64,000 nt of DNA, from positions 1 to 64,000 of the forward strand of contig JAZSOS010000043.1 in assembly GCA_045537045.1 (NCBI GenBank), written 5' to 3'. Of this stretch, positions 38,338 through 45,264 are shown piece after piece. Origin of the DNA: SIG480 sp045537045 (GTDB lineage: Bacteria > Bacillota > Clostridia > Oscillospirales > JAAYXM01). Numbering within the stretch: position 1 is the first letter of the stretch; each line of letters starts with the position of its first letter. Both the position numbers and the translations under genes were made by a program. The notes below the pieces were generated by a model, which worked only from the letters and a program-made list of their open reading frames with translations, ran no database searches and was not told where the DNA came from.

Positions 38338-38550
38338 GTGATTGACGATAAGGACATAGACAGACTTAGCGAGATTTTCGTTCGTAAGGATGAGTGTCAC
38401 GACTACTCGAAAAGTGTTTCGGAAAAATTCAGCAATGATAACGCTCGTCTTGCGGTTATTGAACAACAGCAGAAGGTGAATAACTGGCTGTCGCTGACCA
38501 TAGCTGCAGGCGTTGTTGCGCTTGTTATTAAAGTTTTTCTCGGTGGTTAA
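38338..38550 (+). CDS. XhlA-like holin accessory protein
   Basis: The product has 70 residues from GTG 38338. A coiled N-terminal part (RLSEIFVRKDECHDYSKSVSEKFSNDNARLAVIEQQQK) and one C-terminal membrane helix (WLSLTIAAGVVALVIKVFL). This is the plan of XhlA-type lysis proteins. Last rightward gene of the lysis operon. Confidence 0.72.
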   Translation: MIDDKDIDRLSEIFVRKDECHDYSKSVSEKFSNDNARLAVIEQQQKVNNWLSLTIAAGVVALVIKVFLGG

Positions 38551-38561
38551 CAAACAGTATA

Positions 38562-38597
38562 CCCCTCACGGTTTGACCGTGAGGGGCGCGTTTTTGT
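38562..38597 (+). terminator. Terminator of the late operon
   Basis: CCCCTCACGGT / ACCGTGAGGGG, 11-bp perfect stem with a 3-nt loop, then GCGCGTTTTT. The leftward gene at 38566 also ends inside it, so it may serve both directions. Confidence 0.8.
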
Positions 38598-38793
38598 ATT
38601 CGTACAGCGTATCTTCCAGAACATCATTGAGGTGTTCCGGAGCTAGCCGGAGTAGGGTGAATTTTCGGCAGAGCTTGCGAATCTTACGCTTCGGCAGAGG
38701 TATGTCTGGGAACACTTGTATAACATCATTACCGTCGTATACTGCAATGCCGTTTGATGTAAGCATAGGTTTATACTTTATCATTTCATGCAT
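38566..38793 (-). CDS. Small conserved protein, DUF6514-like
   Basis: The product has 75 residues. GIAVYDGNDVIQVFPDIPLPKRKIRKLCRKFTLLRLAPEHLNDVLEDTLYE resembles DUF6514 proteins of Firmicutes and their phages (pattern Y-G-I-A-V ... DIS ... LSP-x-H-x-x-DVVED). Function unknown. Its start overlaps the HTH gene upstream, forming a two-gene leftward unit. Confidence 0.6.
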   Translation of the reverse strand: MHEMIKYKPMLTSNGIAVYDGNDVIQVFPDIPLPKRKIRKLCRKFTLLRLAPEHLNDVLEDTLYEYKNAPLTVKP

Positions 38794-39055
38794 TCCTCTC
38801 GTCTTCTATTTCGTAACCGTTCTTTTTGATTTCTTCGACAAGTGAATTTAGGTCAAGACCGCCCGCGATTGATAGGTTTACTAATGTCTGGAATTTAGGT
38901 AAGCTCTTTCCGAGTTCTAAGCTTTCATACGCTCTCGGGGACAGTGCAATAAGTTCGGAAAATTCATGCTGTGTGCAGTCGTTCTTTATTCGTGCTTCAT
39001 ATACAAGTCTGGATGAGCAATCTTCTAATATCTTTCGATGCTTCGACATTTCCAT
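38786..39055 (-). CDS. HTH_XRE regulator at the right end
   Basis: The product has 89 residues from ATG 39055 behind AAGGAG. HTH: RIKNDCTQHEFSELIALSPRAYESLELGKSLPKFQTLVNLSIAGGLDLNSL. Upstream lies an 18-bp sequence identical to one at 5377-5394 and carrying the TGTTCAA arm of the phage operators, linking it to the phage repressor circuit. Expressed leftward with the DUF6514-like gene, presumably in the lysogen. Confidence 0.78.
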   Translation of the reverse strand: MEMSKHRKILEDCSSRLVYEARIKNDCTQHEFSELIALSPRAYESLELGKSLPKFQTLVNLSIAGGLDLNSLVEEIKKNGYEIEDERNA

Positions 39056-39061
39056 ACATCT

Positions 39062-39079
39062 CCTTACAAATTTGAACAA
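39062..39079 (-). promoter_or_regulatory. Operator-like element upstream of the right-end HTH gene
   Basis: TTGTTCAAATTTGTAAGG on the minus strand, identical to 5377-5394 on the plus strand. It includes the RBS region of the HTH gene. A further half-site TGTTCAA is at 39241-39247. Confidence 0.5.
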
Positions 39080-39283
39080 AATAAGTTTAATTTGTTGCAG
39101 TGCGACTTTGAAGGAAGTGCACTGCTAAAAATGAATTATGCAGATTTGTTAAGGAGATCCTCCGAAATAGCTCTCGGAAGGAAAAATGTGAATAAAACGG
39201 TTAATTGTGGACACCACCTTTGAATTAAATTCTTTGGTGATGTTCAAAACTCATTGAAAAAAATTTAGGTAATAGGAACAAGT

Positions 39284-39331
39284 AAAAAGAGACTACCTAT
39301 GGGGAAAATCTCATAAGTAGTCTCTTTTTTG
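39284..39331. terminator. Bidirectional terminator at the prophage right end
   Basis: AGAGACTAC / GTAGTCTCT stem, T-run on the plus strand and T-rich on the minus strand. In the circular phage genome it would lie just after the native integrase stop codon and so terminate int. Confidence 0.7.
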
Positions 39332-39338
39332 TTGCTTT

Positions 39339-39410
39339 TTAAATGGAGCAAACCAAAACGAAGACGCCTTCAATCATGAAAATTTCTGCTGTGTTCGTCT
39401 GGCTCGCTAA
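39339..39410 (-). other. Severed native 3' end of the integrase gene
   Basis: On the minus strand, directly after the core (ALP codons), the frame continues for 23 codons (TTA GCG AGC ... ending VFVLVCSI) to TAA at 39341..39339. Joined across the att core to position 572 this gives a 535-residue integrase followed by a terminator (39284-39331). In the lysogen the fragment has no start and is silent. Similar VFVL-type endings are familiar from phage serine integrases of this class. Confidence 0.7.
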
Positions 39411-39418
39411 TGGTAGAG
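39411..39418. other. attR core TGGTAGAG
   Basis: Identical to the attL core at 572-579. It forms the last 8 nt (CTCTACCA) of tRNA-Val on the minus strand, so integration keeps the tRNA intact. Confidence 0.7.
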
Positions 39419-39487
39419 ATGAAGGGACTCGAACCCCCGACTTCTTGCATGTGAAGCAAGCGCTCTAACCGACTGAGCTACATCTCC
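39411..39487 (-). tRNA. tRNA-Val(CAC)
   Basis: A 77-nt cloverleaf on the minus strand: acceptor GGAGATG/CATCTCT, anticodon loop TTCACAT (anticodon CAC), GGTTCGAGTCC T-arm, encoded CCA. It is the prophage integration target; its own terminator is now about 39 kb away at 533-566, replaced by phage sequence. Confidence 0.95.
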
Positions 39488-39627
39488 GTATATCGGCAGG
39501 AAATCTCCGACCGAAAATTATTATAACACACTTTGTGAAAAAATGGAATAGAGAAGGCACAATTTTGCACAATTTAAAAGCTTAAAAAATTTTCAAAAAA
39601 ACTAAGCTGTAAAAACAAAAATTTTTC

Positions 39628-39656
39628 TTGACATTCCGCTTAAATAAAGGTATAAT
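39628..39656 (+). promoter_or_regulatory. Promoter of the tRNA-Asp/tRNA-Thr pair
   Basis: TTGACA (39628-39633), 17 bp, TATAAT (39651-39656), exact consensus, 19 nt upstream of tRNA-Asp. Confidence 0.85.
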
Positions 39657-39675
39657 ATTTAGGTATGACGCATAT

Positions 39676-39752
39676 GGCCCGGTAGTTCAGTTGGTTAGAA
39701 CGCTAGCCTGTCACGCTAGAGGTCGTGGGTTCGAGCCCCATCCGGGTCGCCA
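39676..39752 (+). tRNA. tRNA-Asp(GTC)
   Basis: 77 nt: GGCCCGG acceptor, anticodon loop CTGTCAC (GTC), GGTTCGAGCCC T-arm, CCA encoded. Confidence 0.96.
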
Positions 39753-39758
39753 TATTCT

Positions 39759-39834
<76 letters not shown>

Positions 39835-39838
39835 AGTT

Positions 39839-39873
39839 AAAGCCCTGTAACCGCAATGGTTACAGGGCTTTTA
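39839..39873 (+). terminator. Terminator of the tRNA pair
   Basis: AAAGCCCTGTAACC / GGTTACAGGGCTTT, 14-bp perfect stem, then T. Confidence 0.88.
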
Positions 39874-39904
39874 TGTTTTCATCCAAGCGCCAATTTCTGT
39901 GATT

Positions 39905-40180
39905 TTATAAGTCCTGTGCATCGGCTGCGGAGAGGTCGTTTTCAATATTATCTCTTGCAAGATCCGTGTCGATTACGGGATATGCAGAGGATATCGGCTT
40001 ATCGCCTGAATACGGTTTGGTGTGATACACTTTCTGAGCCGGTGGAACAGTGCCTGCAATTATTGGATTTGCGTGTTCCTTTCCGTGCTTTGCTTTGCCT
40101 TGAATTTCAGGTACCGGAGGCACTTCATTCTTTGGTTTTGTGTGCGTTCTGTCAATTCTGCTCATTCCTTGTTTTGCCAT
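39905..40180 (-). CDS. Small conserved protein, unknown
   Basis: About 91 residues from the internal Met (MAKQGMSRIDRTHTKPK); an upstream ATG at 40195 would add MRGIK. Pro-rich and hydrophilic (NEVPPVPEIQGKAKHGKEHANPIIAGT ... YPVIDTDLARDNIENDLSAAD). No domain recognised; predicted partly disordered. The region directly after the tRNA terminator has no promoter I can identify. Confidence 0.55.
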   Translation of the reverse strand: MAKQGMSRIDRTHTKPKNEVPPVPEIQGKAKHGKEHANPIIAGTVPPAQKVYHTKPYSGDKPISSAYPVIDTDLARDNIENDLSAADAQDL

Positions 40181-40217
40181 TTTAATTCCCCTCAAAAGTA
40201 GTAGTTGCCTGTTTTCA

Positions 40218-40400
40218 TTAATATTCCGATATTATTTTATCCACATACTGCTGCATTTCTTTTTTTGATGACACTGAGTGTGTCCCGCTAATGATTTCCT
40301 GCTTTTTAGTTTCACTAAGAGTTGAGAACTTTTGCATAGCTTCAGGTCTTTGTGCAAGTGCCATTCCAAGACCTACGGGCATTTCATAATTTTCCATACT
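40218..40400 (-). CDS. Small conserved Clostridia protein
   Basis: About 60 residues (MENYEMPVGLGMALAQRPEAMQKFSTLSETKKQEIISGTHSVSSKKEMQQYVDKI). The pattern PxGLGMALAQ ... AMxxFxxLSxxxxxxII recurs as a short Firmicute protein of unknown function. The alternative start at 40406 adds two residues. Confidence 0.65.
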   Translation of the reverse strand, partial: SMENYEMPVGLGMALAQRPEAMQKFSTLSETKKQEIISGTHSVSSKKEMQQYVDKIISEY

Positions 40401-40447
40401 CATCACTCCGTTCTATACATAGTATAACCACTTATAATATATTTATT

Positions 40448-42391
40448 TTAACAAAAACTGCTCGGGTCATTAGTTGGCGGCAGACAATTGTGGTTTTTAC
40501 ATACATAAAATGTTGTTTTATTGTTTAAAAACGGGTATTTTGTGTTATTAGTAACTACCGATACGTTTGCCAGAAAAGGTAGCTTTTCTCTTATTTGATT
40601 TAAGTCAGAGTGATCTTTCAGTGCAACTGTAATGTGAGGTAGAGATTCTTCGTATAACAGCATTGCAATTAAAAACATACTGTTGCCAGATGGATATTCA
40701 TATGCCTTAGCAGACATAAAAGCTATCTGCTTTTCCAAAAGCCCTTTGTACTCATCTTTCTCTGTGATTTGATACAGTCTGACCAAGTTGTATGCCATAA
40801 CTGAATTTCCGCTGGGAATGGCTCCGTCGTATGTTTCCTTCGGGTTTATAAACAATTCCGTACTCTCCGGATCGGAAAGGTAGAATCCACCGTTTTTATT
40901 GTCCATAAACCGTTTGACAGTTTCATCACAAAACGCTTCTGCCTTTTCAAGATAAGTTTTATCAAGTGTTGAATTGTAAAGCTCTATCAAGGCTGTAACA
41001 TAAAATGCGTAATCATCTAAAAAGGCATGCTTTGAGCACTTTCCGTCACGAAAGCTTGTGTAAAGATTTTCTCCGTTACATAAGTTTTTTTCGATAAATT
41101 CCTGTGCTTTTTGTGTTGCGTTAAGATAGTCGTGTTCGTGTGTAACTCTATAAAGCATAGATAGTGCCACAATCATCATAGAATTCCACGACAATAAAAT
41201 TTTGTCATCAAGATGAAGCTTAAAACGAGCTTTTCGATAGCTATACAGCTTTTTTATTTCACCCAGAAAATCAGTTTTCAAATCGTTGCTTTCAAGAAGG
41301 TTGGGGATATTCAAACCTTCAAAATTACCGTTTTCAGTAATATCAAAAACCTCGGCAAATTCTTTTCCTTTATCTTCACCTAAAACGCTAATTATTTCAT
41401 TTAGCGTAAAGGTATAATACTTTCCTTCAACACCTTCGCTGTCAGCATCCTGAGCGCTGTAAAAGCCACCACATTCGGATGTCATTTCTTTTAAGATATA
41501 TTTTGCAGTTTTTTCGGCAGTATCAAGATAAATACTGTTGTTGGTAATGCTGTAAGCAGAGGCGTATGCAATTATCAGCAGGGCGTTGTCGTAGAGCATT
41601 TTCTCAAAGTGGGGAGCGAGATAGTACTTATCGGTGGAGTATCTTGAAAAGCCATATCCAATATGGTCAAAAATCCCGCCTTTTCTCATTTTTATCAGTG
41701 TTTTTTCTGCCATTTTTAAAGCACCGGAATTGTTGGTTTGTTTTGCATACAGCATTAAGAATAGTAAGTTGTGCGGCGTGGGGAACTTGGGTGCATCGCC
41801 AAATCCACCGTGGGCGCTGTCAAAGGTACGTTCGAAAAACTGTACTGCACGCTGTATCAAGTCATTGCCGGCTTGAATTGATTTATCGGACTGTTTGTTT
41901 TTCAGATGCCTGATAATTTCTTCCGCAGACCCTGAAAGATTATCTTTATTTAATTTCCATTTATCGGAGATTGTAATTAACAACTCCGAAAATCCCGGCA
42001 TCCCGTATTGTGAATTAGGCGGAAAATATGTTCCTGCAAAAAACGGCTTTTTATCCCATGTCATAAATATGCTCATGGGCCAACCGCCGCTACCCGTAAA
42101 AGCCTGACATACAGACATATATACACTGTCGATATCAGGCCGTTCCTCACGGTCTACCTTTATTGAAATAAAATGTTTGTTCAGAATTTCTGCTGTTTTG
42201 TTATCCTCAAAGCTCTCGTGCGCCATAACATGGCACCAGTGACATGTGCTGTAACCGATACTTAAAAAAATCGGCTTATTTTCCGCCTTTGCTTTATGAA
42301 ATGCTTCTTCGCACCACGGGTACCAATTTACGGGATTTTCTGCGTGCTGCAAAAGGTACGGACTTGTTTCATGTATTAATTGATTTTTCAT
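40448..42391 (-). CDS. YyaL/SSP411-type thioredoxin-domain protein
   Basis: The product has 647 residues from ATG 42391 (RBS GGAGG). The N-terminal DUF255 thioredoxin-like domain has NPVNWYPW, STCHWCHVMAHESFED and the FISIKVDREERPDID ... GGWPMSIFM motifs. The remainder is an (alpha/alpha)6 barrel as in glycoside hydrolases and epimerases (CGGFYSAQDADSEGVEGKYY; ILLSWNSMMIVAL; AIPSGNSVMAYNLVRLY). Widespread family of unproven function. Monocistronic. Confidence 0.93.
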   Translation of the reverse strand: MKNQLIHETSPYLLQHAENPVNWYPWCEEAFHKAKAENKPIFLSIGYSTCHWCHVMAHESFEDNKTAEILNKHFISIKVDREERPDIDSVYMSVCQAFTGSGGWPMSIFMTWDKKPFFAGTYFPPNSQYGMPGFSELLITISDKWKLNKDNLSGSAEEIIRHLKNKQSDKSIQAGNDLIQRAVQFFERTFDSAHGGFGDAPKFPTPHNLLFLMLYAKQTNNSGALKMAEKTLIKMRKGGIFDHIGYGFSRYSTDKYYLAPHFEKMLYDNALLIIAYASAYSITNNSIYLDTAEKTAKYILKEMTSECGGFYSAQDADSEGVEGKYYTFTLNEIISVLGEDKGKEFAEVFDITENGNFEGLNIPNLLESNDLKTDFLGEIKKLYSYRKARFKLHLDDKILLSWNSMMIVALSMLYRVTHEHDYLNATQKAQEFIEKNLCNGENLYTSFRDGKCSKHAFLDDYAFYVTALIELYNSTLDKTYLEKAEAFCDETVKRFMDNKNGGFYLSDPESTELFINPKETYDGAIPSGNSVMAYNLVRLYQITEKDEYKGLLEKQIAFMSAKAYEYPSGNSMFLIAMLLYEESLPHITVALKDHSDLNQIREKLPFLANVSVVTNNTKYPFLNNKTTFYVCKNHNCLPPTNDPSSFC

Positions 42392-42462
42392 TATTACCTC
42401 CATGTTAAACGTTGCGTTTTGTTAGTATATCCGCTCATAAAATAAGAAATACCAAGCTTTCG

Positions 42463-43149
42463 TCATTCCGGGAAACCCTCTCTGAGCTTTTCAAGAGCTT
42501 TCTTTTCAATTCTTGATACATACGACCTTGATATATTGCATTTTTCTGCAATTTCGTGCTGAGTTTTTGGTTCCGTGTTATACAGCCCGTAACGCATTAT
42601 TATAATTTCACGTTCGCGCTCGTTTAAATGCGTCTGCAATAATTTGTACAGCGCGGCTTCCGTGTCGGCATTCTCGACTTTCTCCAATCGAACGTCCTCA
42701 ACACTTATGATATCTAAGAGTGCAAGTGAGTTTCCGTCGGCATCTGTTTCAAGAGAATCGGAAAGAGAAACTTCGGCACCGGTCTTTTTTGATGCGCGGA
42801 AGTACATAAGAATTTCATTTTCAATGCATCGTGCGGCGTATGTTGCAAGTCTTGTTCCTTTGTTCGGTTTATATGTATTGACTGCTTTTATAAGACCTAC
42901 AGAGCCTATTGCAATCAGGTCTTCCTGCTCTTGCGGTGAGGTGTAGTATTTCTTGATTACGTGAGCCACAAGCCTGAGATTCCGCTCTATCAGGATATCG
43001 CGTGCTGCCATATCACCATTTGCGTATTTTTCAAGGTACTCACGCTCTTCTTTGGCTGAAAGGGGTTTGGGAAAAGAACCGGAGGAAAGACTTAAAATAA
43101 AATATAGACATCCCGAAAGAAAAAAAGCAACCGATGATAAAATAAACAT
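42463..43149 (-). CDS. sigK: Sporulation sigma factor SigK
   Basis: The product has 228 residues from ATG 43149 (GGTGGAG upstream). A hydrophobic pro-sequence (FILSSVAFFLSGCLYFILSL) precedes FPKPLSAKEEREYLEKYANGDMAARDILIERNLRLVAHVIKKY, region 2 (DLIAIGSVGLIKAVNTYKP) and region 4 (TQHEIAEKCNISRSYVSRIEKKAL). The membrane pro-peptide is characteristic of pro-sigma-K, cleaved by SpoIVFB in the mother cell. The gene is uninterrupted (no skin element). Shows a spore-former. Confidence 0.94.
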   Translation of the reverse strand: MFILSSVAFFLSGCLYFILSLSSGSFPKPLSAKEEREYLEKYANGDMAARDILIERNLRLVAHVIKKYYTSPQEQEDLIAIGSVGLIKAVNTYKPNKGTRLATYAARCIENEILMYFRASKKTGAEVSLSDSLETDADGNSLALLDIISVEDVRLEKVENADTEAALYKLLQTHLNEREREIIIMRYGLYNTEPKTQHEIAEKCNISRSYVSRIEKKALEKLREGFPE

Positions 43150-43241
43150 ACACACTCCACCGCCTTGTTTTGATATATTTATTTTATTTTCATAAAAAAA
43201 CAAATTGCAAGTCCGTATGAATAAAAGGACTTGCAATTTTC

Positions 43242-43715
43242 TTATATTCTTTCTATAAGTGCAACTGAGTGAGCGGCAATGCCGTCACCGCTTCCGGTAA
43301 AACCGAGCTTTTCTTCGGTAGTTGCCTTAACGCTTACGCAGTCAAGCGTAACCTCAAGCGCGGCGGCAATGTTTTTTCTCATTTCTTCGATATAGGGGAG
43401 AAGCTTCGGTCGCTGGGCAATTACCGTTGCATCAACGTTGCCGACGGTGTAGCCCTTTTTCTTCAAAAGAGCATTTACTCTTCCAAGCAACTTAAGGCTG
43501 TCTGCATCGAGAAATTCGGGGTCATCCGGCGGAAAATGCTTTCCGATATCCCCGAGTGCTGCGGCGCCAAGCAGCGCATCGGAAATGGCGTGAAGAAGAA
43601 CATCTGCATCGCTGTGCCCGAGCAGTCCTTTTTCATATGGAATATCAACACCGCCGAGGATGAGCTTGCGTCCCTCCACAAGTCTGTGTACATCATATCC
43701 GTGTCCTATTCTCAT
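43242..43715 (-). CDS. ispF: 2-C-methyl-D-erythritol 2,4-cyclodiphosphate synthase
   Basis: The product has 157 residues. IGHGYDVHRLVEGRKLILGGVDIPYEKGLLGHSDADVLLHAISDALLGAAALGDIGKHFP-type start (shown in parts), zinc ligands in DVH and the second His, and ATTEEKLGFTGSGDGIAAHSV at the end. Converts CDP-ME-phosphate to MEcPP in the MEP isoprenoid pathway. Start overlaps ispD stop by 4 bp. Confidence 0.96.
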   Translation of the reverse strand: MRIGHGYDVHRLVEGRKLILGGVDIPYEKGLLGHSDADVLLHAISDALLGAAALGDIGKHFPPDDPEFLDADSLKLLGRVNALLKKKGYTVGNVDATVIAQRPKLLPYIEEMRKNIAAALEVTLDCVSVKATTEEKLGFTGSGDGIAAHSVALIERI

Positions 43716-44437
43716 TTGCTTTTCACCTCGTTTTCAGGAATATACTTTGCAATCGCTTCTGCAAGAATTAAATCCTCCGGAGTGGTTATTTTTATATTGA
43801 AATAATCGCCGTCGGTTAAAAATACACGCATTCCTATCGCTTCAACAGCAGAGCAATCATCGGTTATGGGCAGGCTTTCGTCAACTGCCTTTTTTAGTGC
43901 TGCGGAGAGAAGGTCTGTATCGAATATCTGCGGCGTCTGTATTGCAAAAAGTGTTTCGCGCGGGAGCGTTTCGGTCACAACTTTACCTGCCGCCTTCTTT
44001 ATTGTGTCTTTTACGGGAACTGCCGGAGCTGCCGCGCTATACAATGCCGCCGCGTTTACGGTAATCTCTATAATATTTTGTGAAACGAACGGACGCGCGG
44101 CATCGTGAACAGCGATGAGGTCAAATTTATTTCCGGCAAATCTGACTCCGTTCAGAACTGATTCAGCGCGCGTAGCACCTCCTGGTATAACGGCAAGCAA
44201 CTTGCTTATTCCGCTTTCTTTGCATATGTTTTCAATCTCACTAATAAGCTCGCTCTGTGTGGGAATAACAATTGCGTCAATCCACGGGGATTTTTCAAAA
44301 TCGAGCAGAGTGCGCGTGATAACCGGAATACCGGATATATCTGCAAACAGCTTGTTTCCAAAAGCTTTCATCCTGCTTGATGTGCCTGCGGCAGGAATAA
44401 CTGCAACGCATGTTTTTCTTTTATTTTTATTGAACAA
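43712..44437 (-). CDS. ispD: 2-C-methyl-D-erythritol 4-phosphate cytidylyltransferase
   Basis: The product has 241 residues from TTG 44437, 8 nt after GCGAGG; a longer in-frame start at 44461 (also TTG) would begin inside a terminator stem. CVAVIPAAGTSSRM is the nucleotide-binding start; HDAARPFVS and ITDDCSAVEAIG are the family motifs. Makes CDP-ME from MEP and CTP. Two-gene operon with ispF. Confidence 0.94.
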   Translation of the reverse strand: MFNKNKRKTCVAVIPAAGTSSRMKAFGNKLFADISGIPVITRTLLDFEKSPWIDAIVIPTQSELISEIENICKESGISKLLAVIPGGATRAESVLNGVRFAGNKFDLIAVHDAARPFVSQNIIEITVNAAALYSAAAPAVPVKDTIKKAAGKVVTETLPRETLFAIQTPQIFDTDLLSAALKKAVDESLPITDDCSAVEAIGMRVFLTDGDYFNIKITTPEDLILAEAIAKYIPENEVKSK

Positions 44438-44460
44438 CTGTAAAACCTCGCTTATAATCA

Positions 44461-44496
44461 AATAGAGCTGCTCATCATGAGAGCAGCTCTATTGTA
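44461..44496 (-). terminator. Terminator between carD and ispD
   Basis: AATAGAGCTGCTC / GAGCAGCTCTATT type stem (arms around ATCATGA), T-rich exit on both sides. Ends carD. Confidence 0.75.
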
Positions 44497-44523
44497 CCAC
44501 AAAATGAAGGGGTATTACAAGAT

Positions 44524-45012
44524 TTATTTGAAAGATTCTGTCATAACAGAGTCTAAATAGGTATCAACTTCGTTGTAGTCCTTTTCAAGCGCAAGAACAA
44601 GCTCTGAAAGGAGAATCTGCTTTGCAGAATGGAGAATTTTGCGCTCTCCGGTTGAAAGTCCGTTTTTGAAATCTCTGTAAGTAAGTGACTTTATGACACG
44701 GACAAGCTCATCAAGATCGCCGCTTTTGATTCGTGCAATATTTTCGCGGTAACGCTTGTTCCAGTTTGTGTCGACATCAATGTCGATAGTTGAGAAAAGA
44801 GAGAAAAGCGCATCTGCACGTTCACGGCTTATGACGCCGCGTATTCCGATTTTGTCGCATGTGGAGACGGGAACCATAATTGTCATATTATTTGCGGGGA
44901 GCTTGAGAATATAATATTCAAGAATATTTCCGTTAACAGTTTGAGTGGTTATGCTTTCAATTGTTCCTGCACCGTGCATAGGATGGACAATCTTATCGCC
45001 GATACTGTACAA
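44524..45012 (-). CDS. CarD-family transcription regulator
   Basis: The product has 162 residues from TTG 45012 after GGAGGGATACCA. N-terminal RNA polymerase-interacting Tudor-like domain (YSIGDKIVHPMHGAGTIESI ... YYILKLPANNMTIMVPV) and helical C-terminal DNA-contact domain (RKILHSAKQILLSELVLALEKDYNEVDTYL). Modulates open-complex formation at housekeeping promoters. Confidence 0.92.
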   Translation of the reverse strand: MYSIGDKIVHPMHGAGTIESITTQTVNGNILEYYILKLPANNMTIMVPVSTCDKIGIRGVISRERADALFSLFSTIDIDVDTNWNKRYRENIARIKSGDLDELVRVIKSLTYRDFKNGLSTGERKILHSAKQILLSELVLALEKDYNEVDTYLDSVMTESFK

Positions 45013-45169
45013 TGGTATCCCTCCTCAAGGCGTTTTACATATATATTATACTACCTTTTTTTTGAATTTTCAACAGAAAAATTCAAAAAAATTAAACTTA
45101 TCATTGATTTCGACGTAATATACAAATATAATAATAACAAATTTTGTTGAATTTTACAGTATATTTTGC

Positions 45170-45198
45170 TTGACATTACACTGCGGATATTGTATTCT
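45170..45198 (+). promoter_or_regulatory. valS promoter
   Basis: TTGACA (45170-45175), 17 bp, TATTCT (45193-45198). The leader is only ~60 nt and no T-box signature was seen. Confidence 0.65.
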
Positions 45199-45264
45199 AT
45201 TATAAGTAATAAAAGATAGAAATTAAGCCGTTTTATAAAGCTTTGAAGAGAGGTAAAACATCAT

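Larger units (their letters stand above)
572..39418. mobile_element. Complete siphoviral prophage in tRNA-Val
   Basis: A full temperate phage gene order is present: leftward integrase, ImmA-like protease and repressor; rightward early, replication, packaging, head, tail and lysis genes; leftward genes at the right end. The head module (PBSX-type TerL, SPP1-type portal, minor capsid 2 family, GP20-like scaffold, Gp15) resembles Listeria A118-like siphophages. The boundaries come from the shared core TGGTAGAG and span about 38.8 kb. Every structural module expected of a siphovirus is intact; the only clear lesion is a stop codon in the DGR reverse transcriptase, so the prophage may be inducible. 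Confidence 0.85.

Noticed and set aside
39131..39223. 30-residue ORF (MNYADLLRRS...) at the right end
   Set aside because: AAGGAAG is too far upstream, no promoter or homology seen; the region is better explained as operator and int 3' remnants.
43149..43236. Longer sigK start at 43236
   Set aside because: Extra 29 residues are hydrophobic and have no RBS; ATG 43149 has GGTGGAG and begins with the normal pro-sequence.
45013..45264. T-box riboswitch before valS
   Set aside because: The leader after the promoter is only about 60 nt and lacks the T-box sequence and terminator.
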